Source: Cohnella endophytica
GTDB lineage: Bacteria; Bacillota; Bacilli; Paenibacillales; Paenibacillaceae
Length of the DNA: 64,000 nt
Direction of reading: 5' to 3'
NCBI RefSeq assembly: GCF_003628305.1
Contig: NZ_RBZM01000010.1
Location: 62,001-126,000, forward strand
Shown: positions 16,510-25,600 of the stretch, piece by piece
How the letters are laid out: every line of letters begins with the position of its first letter
How positions within the stretch are numbered: the stretch's first letter is position 1
Made by a program: the position numbers and the translations under genes
Notes under the pieces: generated by a model
What the model saw: only the letters and a program-made list of their open reading frames with translations
Databases searched by the model: none
What the model was told of the DNA's origin: nothing

Positions 16510-17091
16510 ATGCATTGGATTTCTATCGTCATCATCGGAATTGCCGCGAATATAGACAATTTAGGAATCGGAGTGACGTTTGGAGCGCGTTCAACCAGAG
16601 TACCGTTCTTTTCGAATCTATTTATCGCTTTATTTTCGATGGCGGCGACTTATTTGGCGATGACAGCCGGGAGTTATTTTTCTCACTTGTTTTCCGCGTT
16701 TTGGGGCAACTTGATCGGCGGACTCGTGATCGTCTTCCTCGGCATTTGGGGGATACGCTCCTCATCGATAAAAAATAAGCAACCGGCCGTAACTCCCGAT
16801 CGCATAGCCGACAGAACCGATAAAGACGGAGATCACGTCATTTCATGGATCGAATCGATTTCATTAGGCTTTGCGTTATCCATCAACTGTATTGCGAGCA
16901 GTTTCGGCGCCGGCGCCAGCGGCGTTTCTCCAATCCTTTCGGCGATTTCGGTCGGTCTTTTCTCCTTATTATCCGTCGACTTTGGCATTAGACTCGGCGG
17001 CAAGATTACAAAATCGTGGCTCGGCAAGTATTCCGATTTGATGGGATGTATCCTCTTAATTGCAATCGGCTGTTATGAAATCATTTTTTAA
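16510..17091 (+). CDS. ytaF: YtaF-type sporulation membrane protein (MntP/DUF204 family)
   Basis: A 193-residue polytopic protein with about six transmembrane helices in two halves. Each half carries the family's acidic intramembrane motif: NIDNLGIGVTFG near residue 16 and the second-half SLGFALSINCIASSFGAG. In Bacillus the YtaF branch is linked to sporulation; the related MntP exports manganese. The length matches YtaF (about 200). GCAGGGGGC lies seven to ten bases before ATG 16510. Convergent, with two bases between its stop and that of the opu operon. Confidence 0.85.
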   Translation: MHWISIVIIGIAANIDNLGIGVTFGARSTRVPFFSNLFIALFSMAATYLAMTAGSYFSHLFSAFWGNLIGGLVIVFLGIWGIRSSSIKNKQPAVTPDRIADRTDKDGDHVISWIESISLGFALSINCIASSFGAGASGVSPILSAISVGLFSLLSVDFGIRLGGKITKSWLGKYSDLMGCILLIAIGCYEIIF

Positions 17092-17093
17092 CT

Positions 17094-18653
17094 TTAGGGA
17101 ATAAGCCCCGAATCCTTCAACCACTGCTCGGCAACGGCGCGGGCCTGCTGTCCTTCCAGATCCACTTTGCCGTTCAACACCGACATCGTTCGATCGTCGA
17201 TTTTACCGGCCAGCAGGTTAAGGACTTCCTCCAATTCGGGATGCGCCTGCAGCGTTTCCATACGGATTATGGGCGCTGCATAGTAGGGCGGAAAGTAATT
17301 CTTATCGTCTTTAAGAACCTTGAGACCGAATGCTTCGATACGGCCGTCCGTGGAAAAAGCATCATTCACGTCGGTCGTCCCTTCTTTAACGGCGCTATAG
17401 GTCAGTCCCGGGTCCAGTCCTTTGGTTTCCTTGAATTTCATTCCATAGGCCTGTTGCAGGCCTCGGTATCCATCCGGGCGCTCCAGAAATTCATGCGTGG
17501 CGCCGAGTACGAAATTCGAAGATTTCCGCGTCAAATCCGTGAAGGTCTCGATACCCTCTTGCTCGGCGCGTTCTCTCTTCATGGCTAACGTATAGGTATT
17601 GTTGAAGCCGATCGGCCGAAGCCAGGTGACATTGAATTGTTGCTCATAGGCTTCCTTCACGCGCCTGTACGTTTCCTCCGGCTTGCCTCCAATCGGCTGT
17701 TCCTTCAGGACGGACGTCCAGCCCGTTCCCGTATATTCCGGATAAATGTCGATATATCCTTTAATCAGGGCATTATGAGTGACCTGGGATCCTCCAAGAT
17801 AGGGCTTGCGGACAACTTGAAGGTCCGTCTTTGCTTCGATTAATGAGGCCATCATATGCGCCAAAATATCCTGCTCGGTAAAATTCTTGCCGCCGACCAC
17901 GATTTTATCGGAACCGAATCGAACGTTATTCGCCACGATACCCGCCAATAAAGCGATGACTAAGATCGAACTGAATCCGATTTTCAATCCTCGGACAAGC
18001 TTGGAAGTTTTTTTGCGGCCCGACTGTATACCCTTGGGGGTCGCCGCCTTCTCCATCCATCCCAGCAAGAAGTCGAAGACGATCGCCAATAATGCCGCTG
18101 GAATCGTACCGGCCAGTATCAACTCGGTGTTGACCGTCGATATCCCCCGGAAAATCAAATCGCCCAGCCCGCCGGCCCCCACAAGCGATGCGAGCGTGGC
18201 GACGCCGATCAACATGACGGTCGCCGTTCGAATACCGGCCATAATCACGTTCAAAGCGAGCGGCAGCTCTACCTTCAGCATGACCTGCATGCTGGTCATG
18301 CCCATGCCGATCCCGGCTTCTTTGATCGGTTTCTCCACGTTCATGATGCCGGTATACGTGTTTCTTAGAATAGGCAGCAGAGCATAGACGGTTAGGGCGA
18401 CGATAGCCGGAAACATTCCGATCCCGAGGTACGGAATCATGAACCCGAGCAAGGCTAAGCTGGGGATCGTTTGAAACAAGGACGTTACACCGATCACCGG
18501 GGCGGCCAGCTTAGGGAAACGGGTCAGCATCAGTCCGGTGGGAATCGATATCACGATCGCGATCAGAAGGGCGATGAACGAAAGCTGGATATGTTCCATT
18601 GTCGCATGGTAAATATCCTCTTTCCGATTCATCATCACATCCCAAAGATTCAT
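17094..18653 (-). CDS. Osmoprotectant ABC transporter, fused permease and substrate-binding protein
   Basis: A 519-residue fusion. The first 210 residues form an OpuCB/ProW permease with five to six helices and the EAA-like loop (EAGIGMGMTSMQVMLKVELPLAL). After a transmembrane segment comes an OpuCC-type binding domain: GGKNFTEQDILAHMM, YPEYTGTGW, the GFNNTYTLAM pocket, then the C-terminal lobe. The binding protein is thus tethered and faces outward. It imports glycine betaine, carnitine or choline for osmoprotection. Similar fusions occur in the BilE/OpuC branch of Firmicutes. It is encoded 14 bases behind the ATPase gene. Confidence 0.9.
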   Translation of the reverse strand: MNLWDVMMNRKEDIYHATMEHIQLSFIALLIAIVISIPTGLMLTRFPKLAAPVIGVTSLFQTIPSLALLGFMIPYLGIGMFPAIVALTVYALLPILRNTYTGIMNVEKPIKEAGIGMGMTSMQVMLKVELPLALNVIMAGIRTATVMLIGVATLASLVGAGGLGDLIFRGISTVNTELILAGTIPAALLAIVFDFLLGWMEKAATPKGIQSGRKKTSKLVRGLKIGFSSILVIALLAGIVANNVRFGSDKIVVGGKNFTEQDILAHMMASLIEAKTDLQVVRKPYLGGSQVTHNALIKGYIDIYPEYTGTGWTSVLKEQPIGGKPEETYRRVKEAYEQQFNVTWLRPIGFNNTYTLAMKRERAEQEGIETFTDLTRKSSNFVLGATHEFLERPDGYRGLQQAYGMKFKETKGLDPGLTYSAVKEGTTDVNDAFSTDGRIEAFGLKVLKDDKNYFPPYYAAPIIRMETLQAHPELEEVLNLLAGKIDDRTMSVLNGKVDLEGQQARAVAEQWLKDSGLIP

Positions 18654-18667
18654 ATTTTACCTCCGTG

Positions 18668-19777
18668 TTAAATCTGCTTAAGCAGAGCATCGATCAGGCT
18701 GGAATTGGTGACAAGTCCGGCAAGTACGCCGTTAGGATGGATCACGGGCAAGCTATACAAGCCGTGATTCCTCATTAGTTCAACGGCGTCGTTCACTCCC
18801 GTTCCAGTCTGAACGGTCGGGATATCGGATTTCATAATGTCCTGAAGGGACAAATCTTCATTGCGGTACTGTTCCTCCAGCATCTCTTTGGTCACGATGC
18901 CCTTGAGTATTCGGTTCTTATCGGTAACGAGTAAGCTGGTTACCCTGAACTGCTTCATCAGCTTCGCCCCGTGAGCCAGCCCCCTTGTCAACGAGGAGGT
19001 TATCGGATTGGCCACCATTACATCGTCTACCGTCAACTGCTCTGATTCGTTCAACCGGTTGCCTCCGATAAACGTGCGTACGAAATCGTTCATGGGGCGG
19101 CGCAAGATGTGGTCGGGGGTGTCAGCTTGGACGATTTCTCCGCTTTTCATCAACACGATGCGGTCGGCGATTTTCAGGGCTTCATCCATATCGTGCGAGA
19201 CGAAGACGATCGTCTTCTTCACTTCCTCTTGCAGACGAATCAATTCGTCTTGCAGCTGTTCTCGGCTGATCGGATCCAGCGCGCTGAACGGCTCGTCCAT
19301 CAGGATGATCGACGGCTCCGCGGCGAGCGCGCGTATGACTCCGATTCTCTGTTGCTGGCCTCCGCTCAATTCCGCGGGATATCGGTCCCGGTATTGGCTC
19401 GGGTCCAGCCCCACCATTTCCATCAGCTCATCGATTCTTCGTTCGTAAGAGTTTTTGTCCATTCCTTTCAGTTTAGGCACGACCGCGACGTTTTCTTTAA
19501 TCGTCATGTGCGGGAACAAACCGATATGTTGAATGACATAACCGATGTTTCTGCGCAGCTCGACCGGATTAATGCGGGAAATGTCCTTCCCTTCGATCAG
19601 AATTTGACCGGAGCTCGGTTCGACCAGACGATTGATCATTTTCATTGTCGTCGTTTTACCGCAGCCGCTCGGCCCGATCAGGGTAATCAGTTCCCCGGCC
19701 TTAATCTCCAGATCGATACCTTTAAGCGCGGTTGATCCATCTTGGTATCGTTTCGTTACGTTTATGAACTTTATCAA
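18668..19777 (-). CDS. Osmoprotectant ABC transporter ATP-binding protein with CBS domains
   Basis: A 369-residue OpuCA/ProV-like ATPase. It has Walker A (GPSGCGKTT), ABC signature (LSGGQQQRIG), Walker B (IILMDEPFSALDP) and the H-loop (FVSHDMDEAL). Two C-terminal CBS domains (about residues 250-360) probably sense ionic strength or nucleotides, as in OpuA. TTG 19777 is chosen because GAGGTG lies five bases upstream; the frame is open to 19792. It is the first gene of a two-gene operon. A 10-bp palindrome, CCCAATTGGG, lies upstream at 19829. Confidence 0.9.
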   Translation of the reverse strand: MIKFINVTKRYQDGSTALKGIDLEIKAGELITLIGPSGCGKTTTMKMINRLVEPSSGQILIEGKDISRINPVELRRNIGYVIQHIGLFPHMTIKENVAVVPKLKGMDKNSYERRIDELMEMVGLDPSQYRDRYPAELSGGQQQRIGVIRALAAEPSIILMDEPFSALDPISREQLQDELIRLQEEVKKTIVFVSHDMDEALKIADRIVLMKSGEIVQADTPDHILRRPMNDFVRTFIGGNRLNESEQLTVDDVMVANPITSSLTRGLAHGAKLMKQFRVTSLLVTDKNRILKGIVTKEMLEEQYRNEDLSLQDIMKSDIPTVQTGTGVNDAVELMRNHGLYSLPVIHPNGVLAGLVTNSSLIDALLKQI

Positions 19778-20023
19778 TCCGGCACCTCGCAATATTCAGT
19801 GTAGAACTTGGTTGCTTTTTTATTTATTCCCAATTGGGTGATTCCTACGCTTTCGGACGACTTGTCGGGTGGAAGTCTCCAAACGTTTTCTCTTTTTTTG
19901 TAAAAATGTCATGTGACAAAAGGGATGACAACACGCACTATCCCTAGGAAGATTGAGAGACTATACTAAAAGAGATTTGCTTCATTTTGAGGCAGATGAA
20001 ATCATACTTGGAGGCTTACGAAA

Positions 20024-22513
20024 TTGTCGAAAATATCAAAACGAACTCTTTCAGTCGCACTAGTTTTAAGCTTATTTCTAAGTCTATTTCCGCAAATGAC
20101 ATTCGCAAGCCCGGCAAGCTCGTCTAATGATAAGGATTTCCTTTCTTTTTCCGTAGAAGGGAATCTCGGCATCATCGATAAGGATAATCATACGATAAGC
20201 GTCGTCGTTCCTTTCCGTTCGGCCGTCACTAATATGCTGGAAATCTTTACGGTTTCCGACGGCGCAACGGTTCAGAACCATACGAGTTACGCGACGCGTA
20301 CGAACTATTCGGGTCCTGTCCACTTAACGGTCATTGCCGAGGATGGCAGTGCTCAAGTTTATACGGTGACGGTAACCATCGGACCAAGCAACATAAAGTC
20401 CATTCGTACATTTAACTTATCGAGCCCGGCATCGACGGGTTTCATTGACGACGAAGCGTTTGCGATCTTCCTAACCGTTCCGCAAGGTACGGACGTCACC
20501 GCGTTGCAGCCTACCTTTACGACGGATGACGGCGGAGCCCAAGTGCTGGTTAATGGGGTCGTTCAAACCAGCGGCGGCAGTCCCCAAAATTTTACGCATC
20601 CATTGACGTATACGGTTAAAGCATTGGATGGCAGCACAAGAAACTATACGGTTACCGTTACGATTCAACGAGTGCTTAGCACGGCCAAAGAATTCACATC
20701 TTTCGGCTTGGCTTCGCTATCTTCCGTAGGGATTATCGACGAGTCGAATTATACGATAGCTCTTACGGTTCCCTTCGGCACTAACCGGGCGGCATTGGTG
20801 CCTTCGTTTGTGTCCACGGGGACAAGAGTCCTCCTTAACGGAGCGCAGCAAGTTAGCGGAGAAGGCGTCGTTAATTTTACATCGCCTGTTAACTACGTGG
20901 TTTACGATGAAGCCGGCGGCATTCAAATCTATACGGTTACCGTAACAGTAGCGGCTGCAGGTGCGAGCGCAACCAAAGAGATGCTGACTTTCAGCATTGC
21001 AGGAGTAGAGGGAATCGTAGATGAGACAGCGCATACGGTAGTGGTTACGCTGCCTAACGGTACTTCCCGTACTCATCTAAAAGCAACTTTCACGACAAGC
21101 GGCGCGTCCGTAAGAATCGGCAGCAGCGTCCAAACTTCCGGAAGCACGTCAAACGATTTTACAAGCACGCAAACGTACACGGTATTCGCAGAGAACGGTT
21201 TGATGCAAAATTATGCGGTGACGGTGGTGTTGGACAATCAACTCAAGTCCTACAACCTGATTTCGCCAATTGAGGCGACGGGCGTGATCGATCCTGTCCA
21301 TCATACGATCTCCTTCGATATTCCCTACGGAACGGATTTAAGCATCACAATGGCTGAATTCGAGACAACGGGAGATCGTCTTGTCATCAATGGCGACATT
21401 CAAGAATCCGGCGTCACCGAGAATGATCTCAGATTAGCCCCGATCATCTATACGGTAGATTCCGATAATTCGGGTATCCCTTATACGCTGATCCTAAATA
21501 GGGGGTTGAATCCGGCGAAGGAGCTTACTTCTTTCTCGTTCGCGAATCCGCAAACAATCGGAGCCGTGGATCAGAGTCATCATACCGTAGCGATTACGGT
21601 ACCTTTCGGAACCGACTTAACTCAATTAACGCCTTCCTTTACGAGTACGGGCAAGGAAGTCAGGGTCGGGGTTCAGGAACAAGCTAGCGGCGTTACGACG
21701 CAAGACTTCACGAACCCTGTAACGTACTCGGTATACGCCGAAGACGGTTTAAGTCAAGATTACGTAGTGACCGTCGCGGTAGCGGGTCGACCGTCTTCCG
21801 GAGATGATCATCCGTCCCCGACCCCGACCACGCCAACCGAGCCGGAGACTTCTTCGCCGGCTACCGTTTACTCGCCTGCGATTGATCAAACGAAGTTAGA
21901 AGCGTACTTGAAGAGCAAAGTCGAACAAGCCCCGGCGAGCCCGGTTAGCGGCGCATTTTCTGATATTAACCAGCATTGGAGCAAATCAAACATCGATCTT
22001 TTCGTCACGTTGGGTTTTATTACGGGTTATCAAGACGGAACATTCCGTCCGAACGCTCCGATTACGCGTGCGGAGTTCGCCGCATTGATCGCTCGGATAT
22101 TCCCTATCGAGACGTCGAGCAGCTCGCGGAGCTTCAAAGACGTGAAGGAAGAGTACTGGGCGAGCCAAGCGATTAGGACGCTGGCTTCCAACGCCATTCT
22201 ATCGGGTTATGCAGACGGTTCGTTCAGACCGAATCAGGCCATTTCCCGTGCCGAGATCATCGCGATTATAAGCCGCTTGGTAGATTTCAATGCCGTAGAA
22301 AAGCATGAGCCGGCGTCCTTCAACGACGTTGCCGGTACTTGGAACGCGGATGTGATTCGCGCGGCTGCTGCTGCGGGGATCGTCGAGGGGCGTGCCGCGG
22401 GCACGTTTGCGCCGAATGAGTCTTCGACAAGAGCGGAAGCTTTGAGTATTCTCCTGCGCGTTCTAAATTTAAGTCCTGAGATTAAAACATTGCTCGACCA
22501 GCTTAAAGCTTAG
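20024..22513 (+). CDS. SLH-anchored protein with six repeated extracellular domains
   Basis: An 829-residue exported protein. After a signal peptide (cleavage near QMTFA-SP) come six repeats of about 85-100 residues, each opening with the pattern F-S/T-x-F...GxIDxxxHTIxxxVPFGT and closing with YTVTV; this resembles DUF5018-type or cadherin-like beta-sandwiches. A Pro/Thr/Glu linker (about 590-620) precedes three C-terminal SLH domains (about 645-820). TTG 20024 is the start, with GGAGG nine bases upstream. Role inferred as wall-anchored adhesin or spacer; no enzyme motif seen. Confidence 0.87.
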   Translation: MSKISKRTLSVALVLSLFLSLFPQMTFASPASSSNDKDFLSFSVEGNLGIIDKDNHTISVVVPFRSAVTNMLEIFTVSDGATVQNHTSYATRTNYSGPVHLTVIAEDGSAQVYTVTVTIGPSNIKSIRTFNLSSPASTGFIDDEAFAIFLTVPQGTDVTALQPTFTTDDGGAQVLVNGVVQTSGGSPQNFTHPLTYTVKALDGSTRNYTVTVTIQRVLSTAKEFTSFGLASLSSVGIIDESNYTIALTVPFGTNRAALVPSFVSTGTRVLLNGAQQVSGEGVVNFTSPVNYVVYDEAGGIQIYTVTVTVAAAGASATKEMLTFSIAGVEGIVDETAHTVVVTLPNGTSRTHLKATFTTSGASVRIGSSVQTSGSTSNDFTSTQTYTVFAENGLMQNYAVTVVLDNQLKSYNLISPIEATGVIDPVHHTISFDIPYGTDLSITMAEFETTGDRLVINGDIQESGVTENDLRLAPIIYTVDSDNSGIPYTLILNRGLNPAKELTSFSFANPQTIGAVDQSHHTVAITVPFGTDLTQLTPSFTSTGKEVRVGVQEQASGVTTQDFTNPVTYSVYAEDGLSQDYVVTVAVAGRPSSGDDHPSPTPTTPTEPETSSPATVYSPAIDQTKLEAYLKSKVEQAPASPVSGAFSDINQHWSKSNIDLFVTLGFITGYQDGTFRPNAPITRAEFAALIARIFPIETSSSSRSFKDVKEEYWASQAIRTLASNAILSGYADGSFRPNQAISRAEIIAIISRLVDFNAVEKHEPASFNDVAGTWNADVIRAAAAAGIVEGRAAGTFAPNESSTRAEALSILLRVLNLSPEIKTLLDQLKA

Positions 22514-22527
22514 TAAGGCGATATAGT

Positions 22528-22566
22528 AAAAAAAGGCGATCGCGGGAAATCCCGCGGTCGCCTTTG
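22528..22566. terminator. Bidirectional terminator between the SLH gene and GH87 glucanase
   Basis: A GC-rich stem of about 15 bp (AGGCGATCGCGGGA with TCCCGCGGTCGCCT, one mismatch) has an AAA-type loop. On the minus strand it is followed by seven T, so it ends the glucanase transcript well; on the plus strand the T-tract is weaker. Confidence 0.85.
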
Positions 22567-22576
22567 TCTGTCTCAC

Positions 22577-22596
22577 GTAACCGGATATCCGGTTAC
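22577..22596. repeat. Perfect 20-bp palindrome
   Basis: GTAACCGGATATCCGGTTAC is its own reverse complement. It lies between the bidirectional terminator and the 3' end of the glucanase gene. It could be an extra terminator stem or a protein-binding site; there is no loop. Confidence 0.7.
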
Positions 22597-22614
22597 CCTT
22601 CTAACAAAGCTGCA

Positions 22615-25600
22615 TTACCAGTTGTTGCCGGACACTCTCGTGACCGTAAAGTTCGGGTTCTTGCTCTCGCCATAAATGGCTTGAACGCCCGGGTTATTGA
22701 TTTTCACGTTCGTAAAGCTTGCTCCGCCGTAAACCGGTCCTTGCCCTTGTTCCGCGCTGGCTACGAGTTTGATTCCGTAGCGCGTCGGGTTGTTGATGTT
22801 AACGTTCTGGATACGAACGTTCTGCATCGGCAAGTTTTCCGGCGATTTGGATTGGAACATCAAACCGAAGTATACCGAATTATTAATATCGACGTTTTTA
22901 ACCAAAATATTTTTGAAGACTCGATCTCCTCCGAAGAACCAGATGGCTCCGAAGTTCTGGTAATCGTTGATCTTGTCGTCCGCGCCGACGCTGGTCCAGA
23001 AGTCTCCGCCGGTCCGGTCGAGCGTAATGCCGTCGAATACCGTATCCACGTCGCCGAAGCCCAAAGTGTTGTAACCGAAGCTCAAGCTGCTGATCGTAAG
23101 GCCCGGGTACGTCAACGTATCTGCGGCGTAGAGGTTCTGGAAGGTATTGCCCGAACCGCCATAGGCTGCAAAAGCAGCAGCGCGTCTTACGGCAACCGCC
23201 GTAAGGTTGGTGAACTGGTTGCCTACGTTGTACGAACCGCCGGCATCGATTGCGCTGAATTCGGCGAAGGAATCGTCGCCGGTTGCTCTTGCGTAGTTGT
23301 TATCGATGATGTTGTTGTTGGAACCGTTGGTCATGTTGATTCCGTCTGCGAACATGTTTTTAATCCGGTTGTTCTTGAACGTATTGTTGGAAGCACCGAC
23401 TCCCCAATACAGACAGATGAAGTGCTCCGCCCAGATGTTCTGGATCGTGACATTCTGCATGCCGTTTCCGTCGATGAATTTGCCCGGACCGTCCACGCGA
23501 TACTGATAGTTACCCCACGCGGACAAGTCTTTAATGGTCGAGCCGTTCGCGGTAGAAGCGATATTAAAGCCGACGTCCGTGTTGGATTGGTCTTGCGGAG
23601 CCGTCAGCTTCGTGTACCATGGACCTGCGCCGATGATTTCGGTCGCGCGGCCGTAGATGAAGATTTTGCTATTGATCGTCCACGTGCCGGCAGGAATGAA
23701 AATCCCTTTCTTGGTGTTATCCTGCCTGAATTCGGTCAGCGCTTGATCGATGGATTTGGTCGCCGAAACCTGAACGTATTTGCTCGGATCGGGGTTGGAA
23801 GCCGCAGGAGCGACATTCTCCGTCTCGATCATGTCTACGTAAATCCATGGGACGTCGCCGGCGTCTTTCTGGATTTTGATCTTCGTTCCCGCCGGATAGA
23901 CCTGGTCAAGCATCAGCTGGGAGTCTTCGTAGAGCCAGTAAGCTTTCGAACCGGAATTGTCGTAACCGAGTCGACCAAGCGTAGAAGGCGTTGCATACAC
24001 GTAAGAGAACTTGGAGGTAACGTTGAATTTACCTTTGCTGACTCCGTCGGCATAGATACTGACGGTTCCCGTCGTATTCTCAGCCACGGCGTTACGCAGG
24101 ACGAACGCGTTGGCCGGAGAGGTCAGCGTAAACTCGACGTATTTCCCTGTCGCATCCAAGTAAACCGCGGAACGTCCGGAAGCTTCGCCGGCAAAGTCGC
24201 CTGGCGTGAAGTTAGGAACCAACCGGGTTCCGTTCGTCGCATTGGATGGCAGCTCCGCTTCGATAACGTTGAAAGGCATGTTAGCGCCCCGACCGGAGTA
24301 GAGACTTGTCGTGCTTGTGTTGTTGGCTTGCTTGATGGCGACTTCGTTGGCATCGACCGCAACGGTCGTCGTGACCGTATAGCTGCCGTTGACGGCCGTC
24401 CAAGTTCCCATGTTCACGTTGACGAATTGTCCCGCCGCTAAAGCGCCGTTATAGGAACCATTCAGGGTTTGAACGGTTGCACCTGCAGAGTTCTTGATGA
24501 CCATGGTGATGGCATGTGCGCCGCTTGCGGAAGCAATATTACCTTGGTTACCTAGGTTTGCCGTAAAGGTAACGGTATTGCCGGCGCTTGGATTACTTGG
24601 GTTCCAGGCCGCCGTTGCGACCAAATCGGAGCTCGGCACGGGAGCAACGACTAGAGACGAAGGATTCGTATAGGCATTGTTCGCTTTGTTCTGCTCGATA
24701 ATCGCGTTATTCTCGTCAACCTTGGAGCTGACGGTGTAAGTCGCTGCATTTTGGGTACCGACATTCAAAGATACCGTAGTCTGTTGACCAGCCGTAAGCG
24801 CGCCTACCGGAGCCGAGCCAGCCAACTGGTTGTTCAGATAAAAGTTTACCGTAGTGGCGGGAGAACTGGCATTCCCGATGTTCGATACGACTGCGTTAAG
24901 GGTAATCGGGTTCGACTCGAGCGGGGATGTCGGTGTCCAGGACATGCCCGTAATCGTTAAGTCGGGGTTCGGTGCAGGATTACCGTATACTTGGAACTCG
25001 GCGATTTGACCGCCGGGAGCCCCGGAGTTGGCCGTGATGTTCAATTGCAGACGTTTCACTGTCGCCGTAACCGGAATCGTGACGGTGTTGCCGGTAGCCG
25101 GATTAAATGTATACGTCTGCGCCGATACCAGATTGCTGAACGTCGTCGTGTTCTGGTCGTGGCCGAGCACTTGGATCGTTTGGGTCCGCGTAGACCAAGC
25201 CGCAGCAGGGTTCAATTTCAGCACGATGGACGTGATGTTCTGATTGGCTAATAGGTCGAGTGTCAGTTGGCTCGGAAAGCCGCCGCCTTCCCAGTACGTG
25301 TTAACGTCGTTATCGTTGGCGTTCGTAGCTACGAACGTAAACGTGGAAGAATTTGCTGTAATCGGCTTGCCTAGAGCAATATTCCCGCCCGGTGGCGGTG
25401 TTGGAGTAGGCGTTGGTGTTGGTGTTGGTGTTGGTGTTGGTGTTGGTGTTGGAGTAGGAGTAGGAGTAGGAGTAGGCGTTGGTGTAGGCGTCGGCGTCGG
25501 AGTAGGTGTGGCTGAAGTTGGATCTAACGTAATCTGGTCAAGGTTGACGTTGGCGGTATCGCCCGCGTCGTATTTGTACGCGATCGTGTTATTGCCGGCA

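Noticed and set aside
19829-19838. CCCAATTGGG palindrome upstream of the opu operon
   Set aside because: Only 10 bp and no matched promoter spacing; too short to call an operator.
22564-24441. Plus-strand open frame of 625 codons opposite the glucanase
   Set aside because: The opposite strand encodes the GH87 catalytic domain; the product is Arg/Val-rich with no domain.
25396-25511. Possible CRISPR-like or satellite array
   Set aside because: The repeats are in frame and encode a Thr-Pro linker; there are no spacers.
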